From NCBI GenBank assembly GCA_003497625.1, contig DNNO01000021.1, positions 353,245-398,588 on the forward strand: a stretch of 45,344 nt of DNA. The letters run 5' to 3'. The DNA comes from Flavobacterium sp. (lineage in GTDB: Bacteria; Bacteroidota; Bacteroidia; Flavobacteriales; Flavobacteriaceae). Shown here piece by piece: positions 8,037 to 16,311 of this stretch. Numbering within the stretch: the stretch's first letter is position 1; every line of letters starts with the position of its first letter. Position numbers and translations under genes: made by a program. The notes under the pieces are model-generated. The model did no database searches. It was not told where the DNA came from and was given only the letters and a program-made list of their open reading frames with translations.

Positions 8037-9689
8037 ATGAAGAAAAAATACTTTTTTAAATTTTTTATTGGAATTAGTTTCCTTGCTGTTCAAATGATGT
8101 TTGGTCAAACCACTAGTTGGACTGGTTCAGCTTGGGATAATGGTGAGCCAACCATAACAACTGATGCAATTGTTTTGTCAGGAACTTGCAATGTTACATC
8201 TAATACAAGTTTTAAAACTATTACAGTACAGGCTGATGCTATCTTAAACATAGATAATACTGCAACTATAACAGTACAAGATAATATTCAAGTTTTAGGT
8301 ACAGGACAATTAATTTTGAATAATAATACATCGTTATTACAAAACAATTCTTCCGCTATAAATACAGGAAATATAAAGTATAGAAGAAACGCCACTCCTA
8401 TGCGTCAATACGAATTCACATATTGGGGCACCCCAGTTTTGGGTCAAGTATTAAACGTTTTTTCTCCATTAACATTAGCAGATAAATTTTATTCTTATAA
8501 TGCAAATGTAGGAGTTAATAATTGGGTAATCGAAAATCAAAACAATGTAATGATGCCCGGAAAAGGGTATGCAATTAGAGCGCCACAAGGATATACAACA
8601 ACACCTCAAGTCTTTAACGGAGAATTTATTGGCGTTCCTAATAATGGAAATATTTCAGCAAATGTGGCAGGTTTTAACCCAGCTTTATTAAACTATAATT
8701 TGTTGGCTAATCCTTATCCTTCTGCAATTAATGTTATTACTTTGTTAGATAATACTAATTTAGGAACCTTATACTTTTGGACACATAATTCGGCGATTAC
8801 AAACAACGTTTTTACGTCAAGTGATTATGCTATACGAACTAGAACCACTGGTATTGCAGCAGTAACTGGTGGAACAGCTCCTGGGCTTAATATTGCTGCT
8901 GGACAAGCTTTTTTCGCATCAGCAGGAACCACTACAACCATTAATTTTACGAACGCAATGCGCGTAGCAGGCAATAATGCACAGTTTTACAGAAATGCTC
9001 AAGATGTGCCACTTAATTATTATGTACACTTGAATTTGACGAATACATTAGGCGCTTTTAAGCAAATTGCTTTTGGTTATCAAGAAGACGCAACTGATGG
9101 ATATGATTTTGGTTCAGATGCTTTAGCCTCAACTGAAGGTGCTATTCGTTTTTATTCGTTAATTAACTCTTTGTCGTTAGGTTTCGGAATTCAAGCAAGA
9201 GCTTATCCTTGGTCAATAAATGATGTTGTTCCTTTAGGATATACGACTACACAAGCCGGAACATTTGATATTGCCATCGATCATTTTGATACTTTTTTCG
9301 CTGATAAAGATATCTTCTTAGAAGACACTAGCAATGGCACTTTTCACAATTTAAAAAACAGCGCTTTTACTTTTACTACTGCTATCGGAACTTTTGATAC
9401 TCGATTTAAAATCCATTATCAAGACACCTCTTTATCAAATGATGATTTCGCTGGAAATTTAAATTCGGTATATGTTTTTAAAGAGAATAACCAACCAAAA
9501 ATCGTTTCAACGAAATCCAATATTACAAGTGTAATGGTTTACGATACGCTAGGAAGAATTGTGTTTTCAAAAGATAATGTAAACGCTTCAGAAGTTGTCC
9601 TTTCAAATTTAATAACGAATAATCAAGCGTTAATTATTAAAACAATATTAGAAAATAACGTTACGGTTGCTAAGAAATTCATTTTTTAA
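8037..9689 (+). CDS. Secreted protein with type IX secretion sorting signal (type C-like)
   Basis: This 550-residue protein has a signal peptide ending at about FGQ (residue 24), then a stretch of short beta strands (TTSWTGSAWDNGEP through ILNNNTSLLQNN) typical of right-handed beta-helix starts in Bacteroidota surface proteins. The middle holds repeated PGKGYAIRAP and NLLANPYPSAIN motifs that are widespread in flavobacterial secreted proteins. The final ~75 residues (VYVFKENNQPKIVSTKS to VAKKFIF) form a sorting domain resembling the type C signal, including VYDTLGRIVFS. The protein is expected to leave the cell through the type IX system. No enzymatic motif is apparent. It ends 18 nt before a strong terminator. 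Confidence 0.8.
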   Translation: MKKKYFFKFFIGISFLAVQMMFGQTTSWTGSAWDNGEPTITTDAIVLSGTCNVTSNTSFKTITVQADAILNIDNTATITVQDNIQVLGTGQLILNNNTSLLQNNSSAINTGNIKYRRNATPMRQYEFTYWGTPVLGQVLNVFSPLTLADKFYSYNANVGVNNWVIENQNNVMMPGKGYAIRAPQGYTTTPQVFNGEFIGVPNNGNISANVAGFNPALLNYNLLANPYPSAINVITLLDNTNLGTLYFWTHNSAITNNVFTSSDYAIRTRTTGIAAVTGGTAPGLNIAAGQAFFASAGTTTTINFTNAMRVAGNNAQFYRNAQDVPLNYYVHLNLTNTLGAFKQIAFGYQEDATDGYDFGSDALASTEGAIRFYSLINSLSLGFGIQARAYPWSINDVVPLGYTTTQAGTFDIAIDHFDTFFADKDIFLEDTSNGTFHNLKNSAFTFTTAIGTFDTRFKIHYQDTSLSNDDFAGNLNSVYVFKENNQPKIVSTKSNITSVMVYDTLGRIVFSKDNVNASEVVLSNLITNNQALIIKTILENNVTVAKKFIF

Positions 9690-9707
9690 CAATCGTTTCC
9701 CTAATAT

Positions 9708-9747
9708 AACCACTACTTTTCTATTGAAAACGTAGTGGTTTTTTTAT
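9708..9747 (+). terminator. Intrinsic terminator, overlapping the mfd promoter
   Basis: AACCACTACTTTT pairs with AAAA-C-GTAGTGGTT (one bulged C) around a short loop CTATTG, followed by a run of T residues. It ends the secreted-protein transcript. Confidence 0.85.
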
Positions 9748-9752
9748 TTTTG
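9724..9752 (+). promoter_or_regulatory. mfd promoter (TTG-N18-TATTTTTG) inside the preceding terminator
   Basis: TTG at 9724-9726 lies in the terminator loop and TATTTTTG at 9745-9752 in its T tract, with 18 nt between. The pair matches the Bacteroidota consensus and sits 21 nt before the mfd start codon. Confidence 0.6.
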
Positions 9753-9773
9753 TAGTCAATTAAAAAATTCATT

Positions 9774-12700
9774 TTGAGCAAGTCCGACATTATATCCATT
9801 TACGATAAGTCACCAAAGATTGCCGTTTTAGAAAGTACATTCGCAGCACGCCAAAAGTCTCAAATGACTGGTTTGGTCGGGTCTTCGTTGTCTTTTGTGG
9901 CACATTCGCTGTTTAAAAAATCCGAACTTCCGTTCTTGATTTTATTCAGCAATAAAGAAGAAGCGGCTTATTATTTAAACGATTTGGAGCAATTAATTAA
10001 TGCCGAAGACGTACTTTTTTATCCAAGTTCGTACCGAAGACCGTATCAAATTGAAGAAACCGACAACGCTAATGTTCTCTTACGTGCTGAGGTTTTAAAC
10101 CGAATCAATTCCCGAAAAAAACCAGCAATAATTGTTTCGTATGCTGAAGCCATTTTTGAAAAAGTGGTTACCCGAAAAGAATTAGAGAAAAACACGTTGA
10201 AATTATCTGTGGAAGATAAACTTTCTATTGATTTTATCAACGAAACTTTGTTTGAGTACAATTTCAAACGTGTTGATTTTGTTACTGAACCTGGGGAATT
10301 TTCCGTTCGTGGTGGAATTATCGATGTGTTTTCATTTTCCAACGATAATCCGTACCGAATTGAATTTTTTGGCAACGAAATCGACAGCATCCGAAGCTTT
10401 GATGTCGAAACACAATTATCGATTGAAAAACTGAAAAAGATTTCGATTATCCCAAATGTTGAAAATAAATTACTGCAAGAAAACCGCGAAAGTTTCTTGG
10501 ATTATATCAACGAAAAAACAGTTTTAATCCTTCAAAACACCGAATTATTAGGACAACAATTAGATAAATTATTCGATAAAGCCAATGAAGCTTTCGAGAA
10601 ATTATCTAAGGATATTCAACACGCACCACCAGAAGAATTATTTTTAAATCAAAAGCAATTTTTAAAACGTGCACTGGATTTTTCGGTAATCGAATTGCAT
10701 GCTAACGCTGTTTTTAAAACCGATAAAAAAGTCGAATTTCATATTCAACCGCAACCTTCTTTCAATAAACAATTTGATTTGTTGTTGAACAATTTGAGTG
10801 AGAATCATTTCAACGGCTATAAAAATTATTTGTGTTGTTCTAATGAAAATCAGGCTAGTCGTTTTCATGATATTTTTGAAGATATTGATGAAGCCAATCA
10901 CGAAAGCATTCGCAAGCAATATAAAACCATGGTATTGCCTTTGTTTGAAGGTTTTATCGATGAAGAAAATCAAATTGCGTGTTATACCGACCATCAAATT
11001 TTTGAGCGTTATCATAAGTTTTCTATCAAAAATGGCTATTCAAAAAAGCAAACTATTACGTTAAAAGAACTTACTTCGTTGTCGGTGGGCGATTATGTAA
11101 CGCACATCGATCACGGAATTGGAAAGTTTGGTGGATTGCAGAAAATTCAAGTCGAAGGTAAAACGCAAGAAGCCATAAAATTGGTCTATGCCGATAACGA
11201 TATTGTGTATGTGAGCATCCATTCGCTACATAAAATCTCAAAATACAATGGGAAAGATGGTGCGCCACCTAAGATTTACAAATTAGGAAGCAACGCTTGG
11301 AAAACCCTAAAACAAAAAACAAAAGCGCGTGTAAAACATATTGCGTTCAACTTAATTCAGTTGTATGCGAAGCGAAGATTAGACAAAGGTTTTCAATTTG
11401 CACCCGATAGTTATTTGCAAAAAGAATTAGAAAGTTCGTTCATTTACGAAGATACTCCTGACCAAATTACCGCAACCTTAGACGTAAAAACCGACATGGA
11501 AAGCGAGCGTCCGATGGACAGATTGGTTTGTGGTGATGTAGGTTTCGGGAAAACAGAAGTTGCCATTCGTGCTGCTTTTAAAGCGGTAGATAATGGAAAA
11601 CAAGTCGCAGTTTTAGTGCCAACGACTATTTTAGCATACCAACACTTTAGAACTTTTTCGGAACGATTGAAAGATATGCCGGTTACGGTGAGTTATGTGA
11701 ACCGATTTAGAACGGCGAAACAAAAAGCCGATACACTTCAAAAATTGCAAGAAGGAAAAGTCGATATTTTGATTGGAACACATCAATTGGTGAATAAAAA
11801 TGTGGTGTTCAAAGATTTAGGTTTGTTGATTATCGACGAAGAACAAAAGTTTGGAGTGAACGTAAAAGACAAATTAAAAACCATTGCTACCAATGTCGAT
11901 ACGTTGACGTTAACCGCTACTCCGATTCCGAGAACGTTGCAGTTTTCGTTGATGGCAGCGCGCGATTTATCGGTAATTACAACGCCTCCGCCAAATCGTT
12001 ATCCAATTGAAACGCACGTAATTCGTTTTAACGAAGAAGCCATTCGTGATGCAATTTCGTATGAAATTCAGCGTGGTGGTCAAGTGTTTTTCATCAATAA
12101 CCGAATCGAAAATATCAAGGAAGTAGCCGGAATGATTCAGCGATTGGTGCCAGGAGCAAAAGTGGGCATCGGTCACGGTCAAATGGATGGAAAAAAATTA
12201 GAAGAATTGATGTTGGCTTTCATGGAAGGCGAATTTGACGTTTTAGTTGCAACCACCATTATCGAAAGTGGTTTAGATGTGCCGAATGCGAATACTATTT
12301 TTATCAATAACGCCAATAATTTCGGATTATCTGATTTGCACCAAATGCGTGGTCGCGTGGGAAGAAGTAATAAAAAAGCATTTTGTTATTTCATTACGCC
12401 TCCGTATTCGATGATGACGGGAGAAGCCCAAAAACGTATAACTGCTTTGGAGCAATTTAGCGAATTAGGAAGCGGTTTCAACATTGCGATGAAGGATTTG
12501 GAAATTCGTGGTGCGGGTGATTTATTAGGTGGCGAACAAAGTGGTTTTATCAATGAAATTGGTTTTGACACCTATCAAAAAATCATGAACGAAGCCATTG
12601 ACGAACTGAAAGAAAACGAGTTTAAAGATTTGTATCAAGAAGAAAACGACATCGAAACCAAAGAATTTGTCAAAGACATTCAAATTGATACCGATTTTGA

Positions 12701-13127
12701 ATTGCTATTCCCAGATGAATACATCAACAATATTACCGAGCGTTTGAATTTATACAACGAGTTGAGCCAAATTAAAGACGAAGCTACGTTGCAACAATTT
12801 GAACAAAAACTAATTGACCGCTTTGGTGCCTTGCCAAAACCAGCTGTTGCATTACTAAACAGCGTACGTATCAAATGGAAAGCAACCGCCATGGGAATTG
12901 AACGTTTGATGATGAAACAAGGCAAAATGATTGGTTATTTCATTGGCGACCAACAAAGTGATTTCTACCAAAGTAATCGTTTCATGAAAGTGCTACAATT
13001 TGCCCAACGCAACGGCAACGTATGTAAAATAAAAGAAAAAGAAACCAAAAACGGCTTACGTTTACTACTGACTTTTGATAATGTGAAATCAGTGAACAAG
13101 GCGTTAGAGTTGTTGGAAGGGATTTAG
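9774..13127 (+). CDS. mfd: Transcription-repair coupling factor
   Basis: Mfd removes RNA polymerase stalled at DNA lesions and recruits the UvrAB excision machinery. The 1117-residue protein has the full order: an N-terminal UvrB-homology module, a CarD-like RNA polymerase interaction domain (about 430-500, with SVGDYVTHIDHGIGKFGG), and a superfamily 2 translocase. The translocase has Walker A CGDVGFGKTE (about 584-593), DEEQ box (about 687-692), TATPIPRTLQ motif III and QMRGRVGRS motif VI (about 857-865). A TRCF C-terminal domain closes the protein. The start is a TTG at 9774, giving MSKSDIISIYDKSP; the next in-frame ATG would remove 30 residues from the conserved N-terminus, so TTG is preferred. 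Length is close to the family norm of ~1120-1150. Confidence 0.95.
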   Translation: MSKSDIISIYDKSPKIAVLESTFAARQKSQMTGLVGSSLSFVAHSLFKKSELPFLILFSNKEEAAYYLNDLEQLINAEDVLFYPSSYRRPYQIEETDNANVLLRAEVLNRINSRKKPAIIVSYAEAIFEKVVTRKELEKNTLKLSVEDKLSIDFINETLFEYNFKRVDFVTEPGEFSVRGGIIDVFSFSNDNPYRIEFFGNEIDSIRSFDVETQLSIEKLKKISIIPNVENKLLQENRESFLDYINEKTVLILQNTELLGQQLDKLFDKANEAFEKLSKDIQHAPPEELFLNQKQFLKRALDFSVIELHANAVFKTDKKVEFHIQPQPSFNKQFDLLLNNLSENHFNGYKNYLCCSNENQASRFHDIFEDIDEANHESIRKQYKTMVLPLFEGFIDEENQIACYTDHQIFERYHKFSIKNGYSKKQTITLKELTSLSVGDYVTHIDHGIGKFGGLQKIQVEGKTQEAIKLVYADNDIVYVSIHSLHKISKYNGKDGAPPKIYKLGSNAWKTLKQKTKARVKHIAFNLIQLYAKRRLDKGFQFAPDSYLQKELESSFIYEDTPDQITATLDVKTDMESERPMDRLVCGDVGFGKTEVAIRAAFKAVDNGKQVAVLVPTTILAYQHFRTFSERLKDMPVTVSYVNRFRTAKQKADTLQKLQEGKVDILIGTHQLVNKNVVFKDLGLLIIDEEQKFGVNVKDKLKTIATNVDTLTLTATPIPRTLQFSLMAARDLSVITTPPPNRYPIETHVIRFNEEAIRDAISYEIQRGGQVFFINNRIENIKEVAGMIQRLVPGAKVGIGHGQMDGKKLEELMLAFMEGEFDVLVATTIIESGLDVPNANTIFINNANNFGLSDLHQMRGRVGRSNKKAFCYFITPPYSMMTGEAQKRITALEQFSELGSGFNIAMKDLEIRGAGDLLGGEQSGFINEIGFDTYQKIMNEAIDELKENEFKDLYQEENDIETKEFVKDIQIDTDFELLFPDEYINNITERLNLYNELSQIKDEATLQQFEQKLIDRFGALPKPAVALLNSVRIKWKATAMGIERLMMKQGKMIGYFIGDQQSDFYQSNRFMKVLQFAQRNGNVCKIKEKETKNGLRLLLTFDNVKSVNKALELLEGI

Positions 13128-13175
13128 TTTAAGTAGAAATTTATAATTACCTTTTCCAATTATTTTTAAAATGCT

Positions 13176-13766
13176 ATGAAATATCACGATAATACATCTT
13201 TCGCGTCTGATTCAATAGGAATTGATATCGATTTAAAAAAATTAAAGTTTCTAATTCCAGAAATTTTCAGCCCTATTCAAGAAATCAAATATAAATTCAA
13301 GAATTGGGGTTTTTCAACCCATATCGAAGTTATTTCTGAGCATGTAAAATATGGAGATAGCCAAGGAGCAATTGTTGTAAAAACAAATCCATTGTTAATT
13401 GCGGCTTATAATGAAGATATTGATTGTATTGTCATGCTGGTGTTTGAAGACAAAATTCAAAATAAATATAATTTTAAAATTCAAGATAGATTAGTTTGCG
13501 TTAATACATTTGCAGAAATTTCCCAGTTACAATCTGATTTAATTCCCGGAAAAAATAACTCAGGAATGTGGACATTAGTTCATCCAATAATTGCTGACTT
13601 AGTTTCAAGTGATGCAACTAAAATTGAAAAAAGAAAAAATGAAATTGGTGATAAAGGTTATGAATATATTTGGCAACTTGCCACAGATTATTTGAAATTA
13701 AAAAAAGGAGTGCCTAGAATTGGTAAACCTATATATTCCGATCAAGTTATTCCTCAATATTTTTAA
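13176..13766 (+). CDS. Hypothetical protein
   Basis: No family is recognised. The 196-residue product has no signal peptide and no membrane segment. It mixes short beta strands and helices, with KTNPLLIAAYNEDIDCIVMLVF around the middle and a C-terminal helix (KGYEYIWQLATDYLKLKKG). It lies 48 nt after mfd in the same direction and is more AT-rich than mfd. It belongs to a small block of unfamiliar genes between the two DNA-repair genes mfd and radA, a place where strain-specific genes may have been inserted. Confidence 0.65.
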   Translation: MKYHDNTSFASDSIGIDIDLKKLKFLIPEIFSPIQEIKYKFKNWGFSTHIEVISEHVKYGDSQGAIVVKTNPLLIAAYNEDIDCIVMLVFEDKIQNKYNFKIQDRLVCVNTFAEISQLQSDLIPGKNNSGMWTLVHPIIADLVSSDATKIEKRKNEIGDKGYEYIWQLATDYLKLKKGVPRIGKPIYSDQVIPQYF

Positions 13767-13831
13767 TGATTTATTAATGAATAATGGTGGTTTTAAGGTG
13801 CTATTTCAAGTGATAAGGATAAAAATAAATT

Positions 13832-14041
13832 ATGAATAATTACTTTTGGAAAGGATTACTGTTTTTAATAATTTCGATTCTGGGCTATGTATATCATAGA
13901 TGGTGGAAAAGTGATAAAAAGGAGAAAGGCATAAAACTTTTTGGATATGACAAAACAGTTAGAATAGTTGATCACTGGGGATTTATTATTCTTACAGCAT
14001 TGGGTGCCATCATATGTTTTTTTGCGGCATATCATGAATAA
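13832..14041 (+). CDS. Small two-helix membrane protein
   Basis: A 69-residue protein with two predicted membrane segments (about residues 6-22 and 50-66) joined by a basic loop (YHRWWKSDKKEKG). No family is recognised. The ATG start and clear amphipathic layout favour a real gene; it lies 65 nt after the hypothetical gene and just before a perfect hairpin repeat. Confidence 0.6.
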   Translation: MNNYFWKGLLFLIISILGYVYHRWWKSDKKEKGIKLFGYDKTVRIVDHWGFIILTALGAIICFFAAYHE

Positions 14042-14096
14042 TTGAAAAAAACAAAAATCTGACCGCTCGGATATCTCACCAAAAGACAGCAATTTT

Positions 14097-14129
14097 AGAC
14101 CTGACAGGTTTTTGAAACCTGTCAGGTCT
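14097..14129. repeat. Perfect inverted repeat of the GACCTGACAGG type
   Basis: Arms AGACCTGACAGGTTT and AAACCTGTCAGGTCT pair perfectly over 15 bp with a 3-nt loop. Similar hairpins are, to my knowledge, common dispersed repeats in Bacteroidota genomes. It could also act as a terminator for the small membrane protein, but the T tract after it is weak. Confidence 0.7.
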
Positions 14130-14172
14130 ATTTATTTTCACGGATTAAAAAATTATTAAAATTTAATATTTT

Positions 14173-14191
14173 ATTATTGTAAAACAATAAT
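14173..14191. promoter_or_regulatory. Candidate operator: inverted repeat ATTATTGT-AAA-ACAATAAT
   Basis: A perfect 8-bp inverted repeat with a 3-nt spacer covers the -33 TTG (14177-14179) of the promoter of the DUF2975/HTH unit. Binding by the small HTH protein encoded 545 nt downstream would block the promoter; this is an inference. Confidence 0.45.
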
Positions 14192-14204
14192 TTTTATATA
14201 TTTG
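14177..14204 (+). promoter_or_regulatory. Promoter of DUF2975-HTH unit (TTG-N17-TATATTTG)
   Basis: TTG at 14177-14179 and TATATTTG at 14197-14204 are separated by 17 nt, a full match to the Bacteroidota consensus, 24 nt before the ATG. Confidence 0.7.
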
Positions 14205-14228
14205 TCTCTAACTTTAAAACGTGAAGAG

Positions 14229-14732
14229 ATGAAAAAACTAAATTTTTTAAAAGGAATTGTTGATTTTGTTTGGATTACCATGTTGATTACGATTCCATTT
14301 TTATTGTTTTTTGTTGGAATGGTGCTTTTTAGTAATGAACCTCTTGATATTCCGATAGAAATCAATGGTTCAACTTTAGAAGTGGTCGATTTTAAATCAA
14401 AGTTAATTTTTGTGTTCTTGATTATCTCAGCTTCACTAATTGTTTATGGTTTGTTTCTTTTTCGAAAACTATTGCGTTTGTTTCAATTGCGAATTATTTT
14501 CGATGAAGAGGTTGTTGCCCTTTTAAAAAGATTAGGATTTGTTATCACTTTGTCTGCTTTGTTAGGAGGAATTCCTAATTTTATTTTAGAGTTATTGGAA
14601 AATACAATTTCATTGAGCTTAGGATTAAATCCTTTTGTAATGTTATTTTCATTAGGTTTGTTTTTTTTAGTTTTGAGTGAAGTTTTTGTCATCGCAAAAC
14701 ACTTAAAAGAAGAAAACGATTTAACATTTTAA
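14229..14732 (+). CDS. DUF2975 family membrane protein
   Basis: A 167-residue protein with four predicted membrane segments (about residues 10-34, 58-78, 103-121 and 134-156) and the layout of the DUF2975 family, which has no known biochemical activity. A TTG at 14202 would give a longer form, but it lies inside the -7 promoter element, so the ATG at 14229, preceded by AAGAG, is chosen. The gene for a YozG-like HTH regulator starts 2 nt after its stop. DUF2975 genes are often paired with such small Cro/C1-type regulators, so the two form one unit, presumably autoregulated. Confidence 0.8.
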   Translation: MKKLNFLKGIVDFVWITMLITIPFLLFFVGMVLFSNEPLDIPIEINGSTLEVVDFKSKLIFVFLIISASLIVYGLFLFRKLLRLFQLRIIFDEEVVALLKRLGFVITLSALLGGIPNFILELLENTISLSLGLNPFVMLFSLGLFFLVLSEVFVIAKHLKEENDLTF

Positions 14733-14734
14733 TT

Positions 14735-14941
14735 ATGCCAATTATCATCAATTTAGATGTCATGCTAGCCAAGAGAAAAATGCGTTCGGCAGAATTAGCA
14801 GAAAAACTAGGCATAACCACAGCTAATCTTTCCATAATAAAAACGGGGAAAGCAAAGGCAATCAGACTAACTACGTTAGAGGCAATTTGTGAAATTTTAG
14901 ATTGTCAACCAGCGGATGTTTTGGAATATGTAAAAAAGTAA
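14735..14941 (+). CDS. Small Cro/C1-type HTH regulator (YozG-like)
   Basis: A 68-residue protein made almost only of an XRE-type helix-turn-helix: MLAKRKMRSAELAEKLGI, then TTANLSIIKTGKAKAIRLTT, and a C-terminal LEAICEILDCQPADVLEYV. The last motif is typical of the YozG/Cro-C1 subfamily. It starts 2 nt after the DUF2975 gene. The inverted repeat at 14173-14191 on the shared promoter is a natural candidate for its binding site. Its stop codon is only 2 nt from that of the convergent radA gene. Confidence 0.88.
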   Translation: MPIIINLDVMLAKRKMRSAELAEKLGITTANLSIIKTGKAKAIRLTTLEAICEILDCQPADVLEYVKK

Positions 14942-14943
14942 TT

Positions 14944-16305
14944 TTACCCAAACAACTCACTCACCACATCTTCAATCTTCGCTACTAAAACAATTTTGAT
15001 TCCAGTATTTTTTAAAGAAATTTTGTTGTGCTTCGAAACAAAAATGGTGGTAAAGCCTAATTTTTCAGCTTCTTGAATGCGTTGTTCAATGCGGTTAACG
15101 GGTCTAATTTCTCCTGAAAGTCCTACTTCTCCAGCAAAGCAAAAACCTTCAGCAATGGCAATGTCTTCGTTTGAGGATAAAATAGCAGCTACAACGGCTA
15201 AATCAATCGCTGTGTCTTCTACTGAAATTCCACCTGTTACGTTTAAGAACACGTCTTTTGTGCCTAATCGAAATCCAGCGCGTTTTTCTAAAACCGCTAA
15301 AATCATGTTTAATCGTTTGGCGTTGTAACCCGTGGTGCTGCGTTGTGGCGTTCCATAAACTGCAGTACTCACCAAAGCTTGAATTTCTAGCATTAACGGA
15401 CGCATGCCTTCTAAAGTAGTAGCAATTGCCGTACCTGAAAGTTGTTCGTCTTTGTGAGAAATCAAAATCTCAGATGGATTGTCGACTTCACGTAAACCAG
15501 AGCCTTGCATTTCGTAAATACCTAATTCGGCAGTAGAACCAAAACGGTTTTTCAACGAACGTAAAATACGGTACACGTGATTTCTATCGCCTTCAAATTG
15601 TAAAACGGTATCGACCATGTGTTCCAAAATCTTCGGTCCGGCGATTGTTCCGTCTTTAGTAATGTGTCCAATTAATAAAACAGGCACATTGGATTCTTTG
15701 GCATATTTAATCAACTCAGCCGTGCATTCTCTAATTTGAGAAATACTTCCCGCAGACGATTCAATATAATCGGTATGTAAGGTTTGAATCGAATCGATAA
15801 TCACAATATCCGGTTCAATTTCTAAAATTTGACGGAAGATATTTTGGGTTTTGGTTTCGGTTAAAATGTAGCAATTATCACCATTAGAAGTAATACGTTC
15901 GGCACGCATTTTAATTTGCTTTTGGCTTTCTTCTCCCGAAACATAAAGGGTTTTATAAGGTAATTTCAAAGCAATTTGCAACAGCAACGTACTTTTTCCA
16001 ATTCCTGGTTCGCCTCCTAATAATGTTAAGGAACCCGGAACCAATCCGCCACCCAAAACCCGATTCAACTCGTTATCTGTTGTGTTCAATCGGATTTCTT
16101 GTGCGGTATCTATTTCTTTAATTAGTAAAGGTTTGGTTGCGGCTTTTGAAGTTGCAGTTGTGGTTTTCCAAGCTACTTTTTCTTCTTTTTGAACCAATTC
16201 TTCTACAATGGTATTCCATTCTTTGCAAGCGTTACATTGTCCTTGCCATTTTGAATATTGGGTGCCACAATTTTGGCAAAAGAAAGCCGTTTTTACTTTA
16301 CTCAT
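14944..16305 (-). CDS. radA: DNA repair protein RadA
   Basis: RadA (Sms) is a RecA-like ATPase that drives branch migration of recombination intermediates. The 453-residue protein has the N-terminal zinc finger (C10, C13, C24, C27), the RecA core with Walker A GEPGIGKST (98-106), the RadA-specific KNRFG motif (252-256) and a C-terminal Lon-protease-like domain starting around residue 330. The length is normal. It converges with the HTH gene with no room for a terminator between the stop codons. The downstream gene on the same strand order (16312-17526) lies just upstream in transcription, 6 nt before the radA start, so the two may be co-transcribed. Confidence 0.95.
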   Translation of the reverse strand: MSKVKTAFFCQNCGTQYSKWQGQCNACKEWNTIVEELVQKEEKVAWKTTTATSKAATKPLLIKEIDTAQEIRLNTTDNELNRVLGGGLVPGSLTLLGGEPGIGKSTLLLQIALKLPYKTLYVSGEESQKQIKMRAERITSNGDNCYILTETKTQNIFRQILEIEPDIVIIDSIQTLHTDYIESSAGSISQIRECTAELIKYAKESNVPVLLIGHITKDGTIAGPKILEHMVDTVLQFEGDRNHVYRILRSLKNRFGSTAELGIYEMQGSGLREVDNPSEILISHKDEQLSGTAIATTLEGMRPLMLEIQALVSTAVYGTPQRSTTGYNAKRLNMILAVLEKRAGFRLGTKDVFLNVTGGISVEDTAIDLAVVAAILSSNEDIAIAEGFCFAGEVGLSGEIRPVNRIEQRIQEAEKLGFTTIFVSKHNKISLKNTGIKIVLVAKIEDVVSELFG

Positions 16306-16311
16306 TTGATG

